Position numbers and translations under genes: made by a program
DNA from: Elusimicrobiota bacterium
GTDB taxonomy: Bacteria > CG03 > SLGR01 > JAFGSA01
Direction of reading: 5' to 3'
DNA: 49,928 nt
NCBI GenBank assembly: GCA_016934855.1
Contig: JAFGSA010000028.1
Location: 1-49,928, forward strand
Part shown: one piece after another, positions 32,700-40,598 of the stretch
Position numbering within the stretch: the stretch's first letter is position 1
Layout: the number at the start of each line of letters is the position of its first letter
Notes under the pieces: generated by a model
What the model was told of the DNA's origin: nothing
Database searches by the model: none
Seen by the model: the letters and a program-made list of their open reading frames with translations, nothing else

Positions 32700-33190
32700 C
32701 CGGTGTCAATAAAGCAGTCGCTAGCGTAAGAAGTCGCTGGTTGCTAGTGAAGAGAGATATCAGATGTCAGATGTGAGATGCCGGATAGTTATAAGAAAAG
32801 ATATCAGATACCAGATGTGAGATGAAATTAGTTGAAAGTGGAATGTTGAAGGTGGAAAGCAAAGGAGTTGCTCGTTGCTAGTGAAGCGTAGAGAGAGTTT
32901 TAAGTTATAAGATAATTAAATTACAAATGACAAATAACAAATATCAAACAAATAAAATAAGTTTTAAGTTATAAGTTGTAAGTTTTAAGATAATTAGCAA
33001 AAATAATTTGTATTATAAAAAAGGATTGTGTCTAAGATCTTATGACTTATAACTTACAGCATACAGCTGAACATGTTTGTTTTTTGGTGCTTGTATTTTG
33101 CCTTTTCATTACACATAACACATTACACTTTACACAGCAAAAAGTCTTACAGCTTATAACTTATAACTTAAGACTGGGCAAGGTTCCGGG
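32700..33190. repeat. AT-rich modular intergenic repeat island 4 (largest gap)
   Basis: The 526 bases between yggS and the ModE-type gene hold no gene. The left half has GTCGCTGGTTGCTAG, ATATCAGATGTCAGATGTGAG (shown in part), GAGATGCCGGATAGTTATAAG-like words, GTTTTAAGTTATAAG and AAATTACAAATGACAAATAAC-type runs. The right half carries inverse complements such as CTTATGACTTATAACTTACAG and CTTACAGCTTATAACTTATAA, in parts. Inverted relative to island 5, 33000-33077 corresponds to 49835-49912, and 33084-33160 corresponds to 49705-49764 with an insertion of about 20 bases. Confidence 0.82.
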
Positions 33191-33195
33191 CGGAC

Positions 33196-33801
33196 TTATC
33201 CCCTGGGGCCGAAGATACTGGTTCCTATTCTGACGATGTTGGCGCCTTCTTCCACCGCCGCTTTATAGGAGTCGGACATGCCCATGGACAGGTATTTCAT
33301 CTCGCAGTTGGGTATGACTTTCTTCTTGAGTTCGTCGAATATCTCCCTGGTTATCCTGAAATACGGCCGGAGGTCCTCGGCCGCCGTGTTCGCGGGGCCC
33401 ATCGTCATCAGCCCGACCACCTTTATATTCTTGAAACTCTTTACCTTGTCTGCAAGGGATTCCACGTCTTCAGGAAGCACGCCGAACTTGTTTTTTTCCC
33501 TGCCGCTGTTCACTTCTATCATGCATTCCATGACCTTTCCGGTCTTCGCGCATTGCTTGTTCAGCTCTTTTGCCAGCGCCAGCGAATCCAGCGACTCTAT
33601 AAGGTCGAATACCTTCACCGCCCTTATGACCTTGTTCCTCTGAAGATGGCCTATGAAATGCCACCTTATATCTCCTTTGACTTTAGAGTAGGCTTCCTCT
33701 GCTTCCTGGACGTAGTTCTCGCCTATTATCCTTACACCGGCATCGACTGCCTGCTGTATCTCGTCGGGAGTGCGCATCTTGCATGCGGCTTCCAAAAGCA
33801 C
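33196..33801 (-). CDS. yggS: YggS/PLPBP pyridoxal phosphate homeostasis protein (N-terminus uncertain)
   Basis: The protein is a PLP-binding TIM-barrel of the YggS/PROSC family, which buffers pyridoxal phosphate. GVRIIGENYVQEAEEAY, WHFIGHLQRNK, VFDLIESLDS, CMIEVNSGREKNKFG and LSMGMSDSYKAAVEEGAN with VRIGTSIFGPRG are family motifs; the PLP Lys is in ACKMRTPDEI. The GTG start at 33801 gives 201 residues and trims the first strand. The frame continues upstream 19 codons without a standard start, to an ATT (33852) and ATA (33858) beside the BMC stop. An ATT start about 9 bases after AAGGG would restore the N-terminus. Confidence 0.88.
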   Translation of the reverse strand: MLLEAACKMRTPDEIQQAVDAGVRIIGENYVQEAEEAYSKVKGDIRWHFIGHLQRNKVIRAVKVFDLIESLDSLALAKELNKQCAKTGKVMECMIEVNSGREKNKFGVLPEDVESLADKVKSFKNIKVVGLMTMGPANTAAEDLRPYFRITREIFDELKKKVIPNCEMKYLSMGMSDSYKAAVEEGANIVRIGTSIFGPRG

Positions 33802-33854
33802 GGTCCCGGGGAGCTCCCCGAGAATCTGGAGGGTATTGTCTCTGATAGAAATGG

Positions 33855-34757
33855 TTATTTACCCTTGTCTAATTCCTCGTGCGGACGCGCTATTATGTAG
33901 CTGCCCACGACTTCCCCCACATTACCGGCGTTCTTCACGGCTGCATCCATCGCAGACCTGACGTCCGCAACAGTGCCCCTGAATAAGGTCGATGTTATGC
34001 CCCTCCCTATTTTTTCCCAACCCTGTATGACAACGCTCGCGGCTTTCAGCCCCGAGTCTATTCCCTCTATGAGCGCGGTTATGCCTCTTGTCTCTAGTAT
34101 GCCCAGCGCCGAGTCAGGGCCCGTTTTCGGGAACGTGCTCTCCCCGGAGAACTTGCCTATCGGGGCGGCTTCTTCCGTGCCCGCGTGAGGCTGAGGTATT
34201 ACATGAGTAGATACTACCCTGGAAATCTTCTCGGCGGCAGCACAACCGGCTTCCACGGCAGAATGCACGGCGGCTACATCGCCCCTGTAAAACACCGTTG
34301 TCAGCCCGCTGCCCACGGTCACCCATCCCGGTATGGTTACATCAGCGGACTTTATCCCGCTGTCCGCTGCCTCTACCATCGCTACAAACCCGTCGGTTTC
34401 TATCATACCGAGAGCCTGTTTCCTGTTCTTCGACGACCCGGTATCTGCCGTCGTATCCCCGGATCTCTGCATGATGAGATCATATATCCGCAGGTGCGGC
34501 CTGGGTATCACGTTCGAACTTACTATTTCTCCCAGTTTTTCGGACAGGTTCCTGGCTGCATCATGCGCTGAACGGGCGGCGGCGACTTCGCCGGTATAAA
34601 TAACAGAAACCATGCCGCTGCCGATATTGACCCTCTGCAGGAACTTGACGTCAGAGGTCTTGGGCATTATATCAAGGGCTCCGATTATACCTGTTTTCCC
34701 CCTTGTTTCTATTAAAGCCAGCGCTTCTTTTCTCATATTATCAGCTTCTTTGATCAT
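33855..34757 (-). CDS. Triple-BMC-domain microcompartment shell protein
   Basis: The 300-residue protein contains three complete, unpermuted BMC domains of 77 residues each: 12-88, 115-191 and 217-293. They are joined by 25- to 26-residue linkers. Each starts with an ALxxIET/LET strand (ALALIETRG, ALGMIETDG, ALGILETRG), has a pore loop (NIGSG, TVGSG, KIGRG) and ends in Pro-x-Pro-His or Ala-Arg-Pro-His. BMC-H proteins have one domain and BMC-T two; three per chain would make a hexamer-like ring from two chains. Domain 1 is the most diverged and domain 3 has Arg in the pore loop. No other shell gene or BMC enzyme is in the window. ATG 34736 is an alternative start. It lies in a likely operon Nudix-rSAM-BMC-yggS. 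Confidence 0.93.
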   Translation of the reverse strand: MIKEADNMRKEALALIETRGKTGIIGALDIMPKTSDVKFLQRVNIGSGMVSVIYTGEVAAARSAHDAARNLSEKLGEIVSSNVIPRPHLRIYDLIMQRSGDTTADTGSSKNRKQALGMIETDGFVAMVEAADSGIKSADVTIPGWVTVGSGLTTVFYRGDVAAVHSAVEAGCAAAEKISRVVSTHVIPQPHAGTEEAAPIGKFSGESTFPKTGPDSALGILETRGITALIEGIDSGLKAASVVIQGWEKIGRGITSTLFRGTVADVRSAMDAAVKNAGNVGEVVGSYIIARPHEELDKGK

Positions 34758-34779
34758 TATGGTTGTTTTACCTCTCTTT

Positions 34780-35718
34780 TTATCCGTTTATAATATAAAA
34801 CGTGCCTCTTTTCTCTTCACGGAGTTTTATTTTATCACAATTTCGCAGTTCTTGCAAATAATTTTCGAGGATATCGGCATCGGACGGAAACATCCTTTTC
34901 AGGTCTTCCATGGTGCAAGGGCGCCTCTTCAGGACCGACAGTATTCTGTCACCCAGACCGCGCCCGGGCATGCCGCCGGATTTCTTTCCATCGAAAGATT
35001 TTACGATCGCTGTATCCAGCGGCTTTAAAAAATCTTTTATGCAGGCGAGCTCTTCATCGGAGGCCGGCTTTACCCAGCTTTCTATACCCGGGCGGTCGAG
35101 CGTGTTGAGCTGGACCATGTCGGGCTTGATATCCAGGAGGGCTTTCTTTATGAGTTCCAGCTCTTCGCGCGTATCGTTGACACCGGGGACTATAAAGATC
35201 TCCACCCATACCGCCGCATCGCTCTCTTTTCTGAATTCTTTTATCCCCTCTATTATCCTGCCCGGGCCCATTCCCCGAAAAGGCCTGTTTATTTTAAAAT
35301 ATACTTCTTTCGAGACGGCATCCAGGGAAGGGATGACGAGATCGCATTTTTTTATCCTGCTTCTCACTTTGCTGTCATGAAGCAGCGTGCCGTTGGTAAG
35401 AAGAGCGACTTTATAGGACGGATGCTCTTTTTTAAGATACTCTATTATACGGCCTATACCGCTGTTAAGCGTAGGTTCGCCCCCGCCCGAAAAGGTTATG
35501 TAATCAAGGCCCGGGCGGGCGGAGAGGTAATCCTTCAGCTCAAAGATGACATCCTCCGCATCTATATATTCCGATATCCTGTTCGTGCGGTCGGAGGTAG
35601 GACCGCACTCGCAGTAAACACAGTCGCTGGTGCATGTCTTGAAAGGGATTATGTCCACTCCCAGGGAAAGTCCCAGCCGCCTGGAAAGGACGGGGCCGAA
35701 CAGGTACCTGTAATTCAT
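34780..35718 (-). CDS. Radical SAM protein, COG0731-like
   Basis: The 312-residue protein begins FGPVLSRRLGLSLGVD and has the cluster-binding CTSDCVYC (Cys29, Cys33 and Cys36). The SAM-binding GGGEPTLN follows, with LLTNGTLLH and FIVPGVNDT. The start at 35718 overlaps the Nudix stop (ATGA); a long upstream extension is only the Nudix gene in another frame. The last 80 residues look like a winged helix (ILSVLKRRPCTMEDLK). Such proteins are annotated as wyosine-like Fe-S oxidoreductases of unknown substrate. The BMC gene starts 22 bases after it. Confidence 0.87.
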   Translation of the reverse strand: MNYRYLFGPVLSRRLGLSLGVDIIPFKTCTSDCVYCECGPTSDRTNRISEYIDAEDVIFELKDYLSARPGLDYITFSGGGEPTLNSGIGRIIEYLKKEHPSYKVALLTNGTLLHDSKVRSRIKKCDLVIPSLDAVSKEVYFKINRPFRGMGPGRIIEGIKEFRKESDAAVWVEIFIVPGVNDTREELELIKKALLDIKPDMVQLNTLDRPGIESWVKPASDEELACIKDFLKPLDTAIVKSFDGKKSGGMPGRGLGDRILSVLKRRPCTMEDLKRMFPSDADILENYLQELRNCDKIKLREEKRGTFYIING

Positions 35719-36206
35719 ATGCCGGCGTCTTCGAGCATCTTCCTGTGGCTCTCGAACGGTATCTTTGATATATCGCCGACCTTCTCGAACTTCGCGGCGT
35801 CCACGTCGTCTCCCGGACGGATGGGACCGCTCTTCCTGCGGACCAGGAACCCGACACTCAGCACCGTACCGTAATTCCTGCTGGGCTGGGAATACACTCC
35901 CAGGAGTCTTGTAACCGCACCTCTTATGCCGGTCTCTTCCTCCAGTTCCCTCAATACAGCCTGTTCGGGCGTCTCGTAGAGTTCCATGAACCCGGAAGGC
36001 AGCGTCCATCTTCCCTTATGCGGCTCTATGCCCCTTCGAACCAGGAGCACTTCCCCCCCGCTGTTTTTTACTACACATGCGACCGCCGGGACCGGGTTGA
36101 GATAACGTATCCATCCGCACCCGGGACATACGGCCCGCCTGACACCGGCGAGCTTCCTGGTCCCGAGTCTCTTCCTGCATATGGGACAGTATATGAAATT
36201 CTTCAC
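35715..36206 (-). CDS. Nudix hydrolase with N-terminal zinc ribbon
   Basis: The 163-residue protein has a zinc ribbon (Cys7, Cys10, Cys27 and Cys30) and a complete Nudix box from Gly72 to Ile94 with REL-EEE-TG. This NudC-like layout (ribbon then Nudix) occurs in NADH/nucleoside-diphosphate hydrolases, but it is shorter than NudC. The pyrophosphate-linked substrate is unknown. It overlaps the radical SAM gene by 4 bases and follows DUF6485 by 13. Confidence 0.92.
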   Translation of the reverse strand: MKNFIYCPICRKRLGTRKLAGVRRAVCPGCGWIRYLNPVPAVACVVKNSGGEVLLVRRGIEPHKGRWTLPSGFMELYETPEQAVLRELEEETGIRGAVTRLLGVYSQPSRNYGTVLSVGFLVRRKSGPIRPGDDVDAAKFEKVGDISKIPFESHRKMLEDAGI

Positions 36207-36219
36207 CAGCTATCCTCTC

Positions 36220-36414
36220 TCAGGAGTTTATCTCCATGAATTTCTCTACTGACCGGTCATAGGTCTTTTCCACGTCATCCGGGAAAAAACATGCCGGCAG
36301 TTCGTTCATCCTCTTGTGATACATTATGCATTCGCAGCATACGCCTTTCCTTGAGCAGGGTTCGTAGGTGCAGTTGCACACACTCTTATTCCTCTTTATA
36401 TTACACTCTCTCAT
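36220..36414 (-). CDS. DUF6485 Cys-rich small protein
   Basis: The 64-residue protein carries [27 protein letters not shown] and [14 protein letters not shown]. The eight or so Cys suggest zinc or Fe-S binding, and I recognise the DUF6485 pattern. ATG 36414 is chosen because GGAGAGGTTT precedes it; two earlier in-frame Mets would put that site inside the gene. It is first in the DUF6485-Nudix-rSAM-BMC-yggS series. Confidence 0.85.
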   Translation of the reverse strand: MRECNIKRNKSVCNCTYEPCSRKGVCCECIMYHKRMNELPACFFPDDVEKTYDRSVEKFMEINS

Positions 36415-36437
36415 AAACCTCTCCTTCGTCATCAATC

Positions 36438-36466
36438 CTTTTACAAATAATTTTTTCAAATTTCAA
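36438..36466 (-). promoter_or_regulatory. Candidate promoter of the DUF6485-BMC-yggS operon
   Basis: On the minus strand TTGAAA (36466-36461) and TAAAAG (36443-36438) are 17 bases apart, an acceptable but weak sigma70 pair. It lies in the AT-rich 67-base gap after the MATE gene, about 24 bases upstream of the chosen start. Confidence 0.4.
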
Positions 36467-36481
36467 TACGCGGCTCCGGCA

Positions 36482-37909
36482 TCACGCCCCGAACGACTTT
36501 TCTTCTTCGGGCATTACCGATTCGGCCATACGTTCACGGAAATTCGCACCTATTAACGGGACGGCCCAGTCTACCTTCATGAAATAGATTGCAACGCATA
36601 CGAATTCGGCTATGCCTCCGACAAGAAATGAGTTCCAGACGCCCTCTGGGCTCCTGTAAACGACCGCCATAACATACGCCAGCGGTATCCTTATTATCCA
36701 CAGCCCTATCATGCCCAGGAGCATCGAGTGCAGCGTCCTGCCCGCCCCCTTCAATCCCCCCCTGAGTATAACTGCCGACCCCACGAAAGGAGCCATTACC
36801 GCCAGGCGCCTGAGGAACTGCGCGCCCCTAGATATTACCTCGACGTTTTCCCCGCTTATGAAGATCCTCATTATCCCGCCGGCACCGGCGAACATCGCCG
36901 CTGCCGCGGCTGCGAAAATAAGAGACAGCACTACTGCGGTCTGCACGGTTATCTTCCTCGCGCGCTCTTTAAACCCCGCCCCCAGGTTCTGCCCCACGCC
37001 GGCGGACACCCCCATGCTCACGGCCAGTGAGGGCATTATAAAGAAAGACAGGACTCGCGCCCCTATGCCGTACGCCGCGACGTAAACCGTACCGAAGACC
37101 GCCACAATCGCTGTCACGGCCATCATTCCGGAAGCCCGCATCGCGTGTTCTATCGTTGCCGGCCAGCCCAGCGAGAATATCCGGGAGAGCATTTTCACAT
37201 CCGGTTTCAGGAGCCCGGGTTTCAGCGATAAGGCATACCCGCCTTTAAACAGCAGGTAGATGCCTATGACCGAAGCGACCAGCCTGGACAAAACGGTAGA
37301 AAGCGCGGCGCCTTTTATGCCCATGGCCGGGATGAAACCGAAACCGAAAATAAAGACCGGGTCCAGCACTATATTTATGATATTAGAGAATATCATGATG
37401 TTCATGGGTACCCGCGTGTTGCCCCACCCCCGCATCAGCGCGTTGAACACGAAGAAAGCGAACATAAAGAAAATACCGGGAAAGATCACCTTGAGGTACG
37501 ATTCGGCCAGTTCGGCAACCGTCAGGGACGCCCCCAGGAACCTCACCATGGCGCCTCCGGAAAAATAACCCGCGAACGTTATGGCTAACGCCATTATAGC
37601 CGAGAATATAAGCGTCTGTCCGGCTGCGAAGTTGACCATCCTGCTGTCGCCGGCTCCTTCGTACTGCGCCACGAGTATCGAACCGGCGATCCCTATTCCC
37701 GCTCCTATGGAGACAACAAGGAAAATCACGGGGAAGACAAAAGCCATGGCCGCCACCTCGTTTTTACCCAGCACTCCCAGCCATGCCGTGTCCACCATGT
37801 TGTAAAGCACGTGCATGAGGTTGCTCACGACCAGCGGAGCGGACAGTATAAAGACCTTTTTTACGGCCGGCCCCGTTGTAAGGTCCAGGTTTTTCGCGCC
37901 GCGTTTCAT
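36482..37909 (-). CDS. MATE family efflux transporter
   Basis: The 475-residue protein has twelve hydrophobic segments in two similar halves. LTTGPAVKKVFILSAPLVVSN, MVDTAWLGVLG and GWGNTRVPMNIMIFSNI match MATE (MatE) transporters, which expel cationic or drug-like substrates using H+ or Na+. Its ATG overlaps the tatD stop by 4 bases, so it is distal to tatD and pckG in the operon. The natural substrate is unknown. Confidence 0.95.
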   Translation of the reverse strand: MKRGAKNLDLTTGPAVKKVFILSAPLVVSNLMHVLYNMVDTAWLGVLGKNEVAAMAFVFPVIFLVVSIGAGIGIAGSILVAQYEGAGDSRMVNFAAGQTLIFSAIMALAITFAGYFSGGAMVRFLGASLTVAELAESYLKVIFPGIFFMFAFFVFNALMRGWGNTRVPMNIMIFSNIINIVLDPVFIFGFGFIPAMGIKGAALSTVLSRLVASVIGIYLLFKGGYALSLKPGLLKPDVKMLSRIFSLGWPATIEHAMRASGMMAVTAIVAVFGTVYVAAYGIGARVLSFFIMPSLAVSMGVSAGVGQNLGAGFKERARKITVQTAVVLSLIFAAAAAAMFAGAGGIMRIFISGENVEVISRGAQFLRRLAVMAPFVGSAVILRGGLKGAGRTLHSMLLGMIGLWIIRIPLAYVMAVVYRSPEGVWNSFLVGGIAEFVCVAIYFMKVDWAVPLIGANFRERMAESVMPEEEKSFGA

Positions 37910-38661
37910 GACAGGCCGAAAAATTTCTCCGTGTTGCCGAATGTCTCACGCGCAGCTTCTTCCGGCGTCATATCCTTTACCCGGGCCAGCTCCTCTGCCA
38001 CATAGCGCGTATACGAAGGCTGGTTCCTTTTTCCGCGGACCTGCTGCGGGGCAAGATACGGGCAGTCGGTCTCTATCAGTATCCTTTCGGCCGGGATTTC
38101 CTTTACCGCTTCCCTCAGGCCGGAGGCCTTGGGGAAAGTCAGCACCCCGCCTATGCCGAAATAGTAACCCCTGGACACACACTCCGAAGCCTGCCGGGGC
38201 GTCCCGGAAAAACAGTGTATGAGTACTTTCCTGAGGGCGTATTCTCCGAGTATCTGCATCGTCCTTTCGAAAGCATCCCTTGTGTGTATGATAAGAGGCA
38301 GCTTTTTCCCGGCGGCAAGACCTATATGCTTCCTGAACACCTCTTCCTGAACTTCCCTGGGTGAATTGTCGTAATAAAAATCCAGCCCTGTCTCCCCCAC
38401 GGCTACCACCTTGTCTATGCCGGAGGACTCTTCCAGTATCTTCCATAGTTTTTCCGCGTCTTTCGCGTCATGAGGGTGTATGCCGCAGGCGCCCCATACG
38501 TTTTTTCTTTCCAGGAGGTTCTTGAACAGTCCCGGGTCTTCGCCCGGAGAATACATGCAGATTATGCCCCCCATGCCGTTTATTATCAGGTCGCGGTCCC
38601 TGTCGAACCTGCCGTCCAGAAGATGAGCGTGGGAATCAAACAGGCGGTCTTCGGTAAGCAT
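37906..38661 (-). CDS. tatD: TatD family metal-dependent nuclease
   Basis: The 251-residue TIM-barrel protein has the metal-binding FDSHAHLLD, a glutamate in AVGETGLDFYY, LIIHTRDAF, VLIHCFSG and the ETDCPYLAP motif. TatD proteins have Mg-dependent DNase activity and act in DNA repair or decay. pckG ends 22 bases before it and MATE overlaps its stop. Confidence 0.96.
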   Translation of the reverse strand: MLTEDRLFDSHAHLLDGRFDRDRDLIINGMGGIICMYSPGEDPGLFKNLLERKNVWGACGIHPHDAKDAEKLWKILEESSGIDKVVAVGETGLDFYYDNSPREVQEEVFRKHIGLAAGKKLPLIIHTRDAFERTMQILGEYALRKVLIHCFSGTPRQASECVSRGYYFGIGGVLTFPKASGLREAVKEIPAERILIETDCPYLAPQQVRGKRNQPSYTRYVAEELARVKDMTPEEAARETFGNTEKFFGLS

Positions 38662-38683
38662 GCTGTCCCGCAGGAAACTGAGC

Positions 38684-40567
38684 TTACCGGCCGCTCAGCT
38701 CGAAAGGAGATATGTAATCGCCGTATTTTTCCCTTACCTGCTGCAGCCGGGCCCTCTGTTCCAGGAGAAACTCTATCAGTATGGCCGGCGTATCCGAGAC
38801 TTTCGACGTGTATATCTCTTCCATCCTCTCCAGCTTTGCCAGGTTCTCGGGCACCCGCAAAGTGAACTGTTCCCCGTATTCCTCCCTGGTATAGTCTTTC
38901 TTAAGAATTCCGGAGAAGAGGTCCCTGAGGTCTTCGTAGACAGGCATGATCCCGACCGGTGTCTCTATCCCGTCCGTATCGCCGTGGATCCTGAGCTCCA
39001 TCCACTTGACCCACACGGCTTTATCCAGCATGCCGTTCAGATATTTATCGTCCTTTTTCAGGAAATAATTTGTGCCGAATATCTTCGGCCGGTCAATATC
39101 TTTAGCAAATTCCAGGTTATTTTTCAGGTACTTGCTGACCGACATGGACAGGAAATCCATGTTGCTCATAACGTTCCACTTGCGCACCCCTTCCGCACCG
39201 ATAGTGGCCGCGGTCGTCTCGGACTCCAGCATCGCGCCCATGGTGCATATCCCGTGCTCCCAGCCGAATGACTCTCTCACCGGAACGCTCGTGTCGCTGT
39301 CCCTTCCGCCGTATATGATGCCACCTACTGGCAGGCCGCCGCTGTTATTCCAGTCGGGATCCTTGTTCTCCAGGTCGTCTATCCGCACGGTATAGCGGGC
39401 GTTTTTATGGGCGCAGGTAGTCGGTTTGCCGTCCGGCCCTTTCATCCCCCTTGTCCATTTCATGCTCACGTGGTTCATCCCGGTCTCCGGTATATCCTCT
39501 CCCATACCAAGCCAGTAAGGCTTGCCGTCATTCACAAGAACGTTTCCGAATATGACTTCACCTTCTTTGTGCAGTACATCCCATATCACCGGATCACCTT
39601 TAGCGTTAACGTCCTGTATTATCCCGAATATCCCGGACTCTACGTTCACGGCCATGAACTTCCCGTTTATCACCCTGAAATAGGCAAGGTCGTCGCCGAC
39701 TATGTTCTCTCCCGGTATCATCGCCGTAGAGGTCTTGCCGCAGGCCGATGGATAGGCCCCGCACAGGTACGTCTTTCTGCCTTTAGGGCCGTTGACCCGC
39801 ATTATGAACATATGTTCGGCAAGCCATCCTTCGCGGTCTGCCTTGCGTATGGCCAGCCTCAGGGAAAGCTTCTTCAGGCCTACGGTGTTGCCGGCATACT
39901 GCGTGTTCACGGAATACACGGTGTTTTCCGTCTGGTCCATATACACGCGGTTCCTGTCGTGGTTGCTGCTTGTCATCCGTTCGTCAACTTCTCCCGTGGC
40001 ATGACGGAACTTGAAAAATTCGAATCCCGGATTGCCGCTCTGCCTCCTGAACTCCCCGTATCCCCCGCGGTACAGAAGATCTTCGCTGTGCACCACGTAT
40101 GCCGAATCCGTTATCTGCAGGCACGGTATGGCGTAGACCGAACCCGGCGGTCCCAGGCAGAAAAACCGCACCAGCATCTTGCGGCCCCTGTACGCGCCGC
40201 GCTGAAGTCCTTCGATCTCTTTTATCCCTTCGCTCCGCGATACCTGATTCAGCTTCGGATCGAGCGATTCGCCTTCAGGCACCAGATACCTGGTGACCTC
40301 TTTTTTCCGCGCCTGGTCGAAATATCCGTCGAAATGAACGGTATGGCCTTTTATTTTAAGAGGTATCTCCTCCCCGTTGTCTATCGCCAGCTGCCTGCAG
40401 TACTCCATGTCTTCGTCCGAATCGTCTCCGACCCAGACGCTGTCGGGTTCGCATAGCTCTATCGCGTGCGCGACGAACCGGTTTACTTCTTCGTTCTGTA
40501 ATGCCGCCAGCTTATCGAAGTGATCCGGGGAAAGTTTGCTTTTTAATATATTTATATATCCGTCCAT
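38684..40567 (-). CDS. pckG: Phosphoenolpyruvate carboxykinase (GTP)
   Basis: The 627-residue enzyme interconverts oxaloacetate and PEP with GTP, at the node between the C4 acids and gluconeogenesis. The P-loop SACGKTSTAMIPG contains the Cys characteristic of GTP enzymes, followed by GDDLAYFRVINGKFMAVN, WTRGMKGPDGKPT and FGWEHGICTMGA. Length is normal for the GTP class and longer than ATP-type enzymes. AAAGGAGAAA precedes the ATG. In anaerobes it often works in the carboxylating direction. Confidence 0.97.
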   Translation of the reverse strand: MDGYINILKSKLSPDHFDKLAALQNEEVNRFVAHAIELCEPDSVWVGDDSDEDMEYCRQLAIDNGEEIPLKIKGHTVHFDGYFDQARKKEVTRYLVPEGESLDPKLNQVSRSEGIKEIEGLQRGAYRGRKMLVRFFCLGPPGSVYAIPCLQITDSAYVVHSEDLLYRGGYGEFRRQSGNPGFEFFKFRHATGEVDERMTSSNHDRNRVYMDQTENTVYSVNTQYAGNTVGLKKLSLRLAIRKADREGWLAEHMFIMRVNGPKGRKTYLCGAYPSACGKTSTAMIPGENIVGDDLAYFRVINGKFMAVNVESGIFGIIQDVNAKGDPVIWDVLHKEGEVIFGNVLVNDGKPYWLGMGEDIPETGMNHVSMKWTRGMKGPDGKPTTCAHKNARYTVRIDDLENKDPDWNNSGGLPVGGIIYGGRDSDTSVPVRESFGWEHGICTMGAMLESETTAATIGAEGVRKWNVMSNMDFLSMSVSKYLKNNLEFAKDIDRPKIFGTNYFLKKDDKYLNGMLDKAVWVKWMELRIHGDTDGIETPVGIMPVYEDLRDLFSGILKKDYTREEYGEQFTLRVPENLAKLERMEEIYTSKVSDTPAILIEFLLEQRARLQQVREKYGDYISPFELSGR

Positions 40568-40598
40568 GCTGGTTTCTCCTTTTACCGCGCTGTTTTAC

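Noticed and set aside
32670..32700. Molybdenum cofactor riboswitch before the ModE-type gene
   Set aside because: Only about 30 bases precede the repeat island, and no conserved Moco-riboswitch helices could be seen in the upstream DNA.
32700..33190. Possible CRISPR array in the repeat-rich gap
   Set aside because: The repeated words have irregular spacing and variable sequence, and there are no unique spacers between identical repeats and no cas genes nearby.
33855..36414. A standard metabolosome or carboxysome locus
   Set aside because: No vertex protein, signature enzyme, aldehyde dehydrogenase, phosphotransacylase or second shell gene is found. The radical SAM protein is COG0731-like, not a glycyl radical activase.
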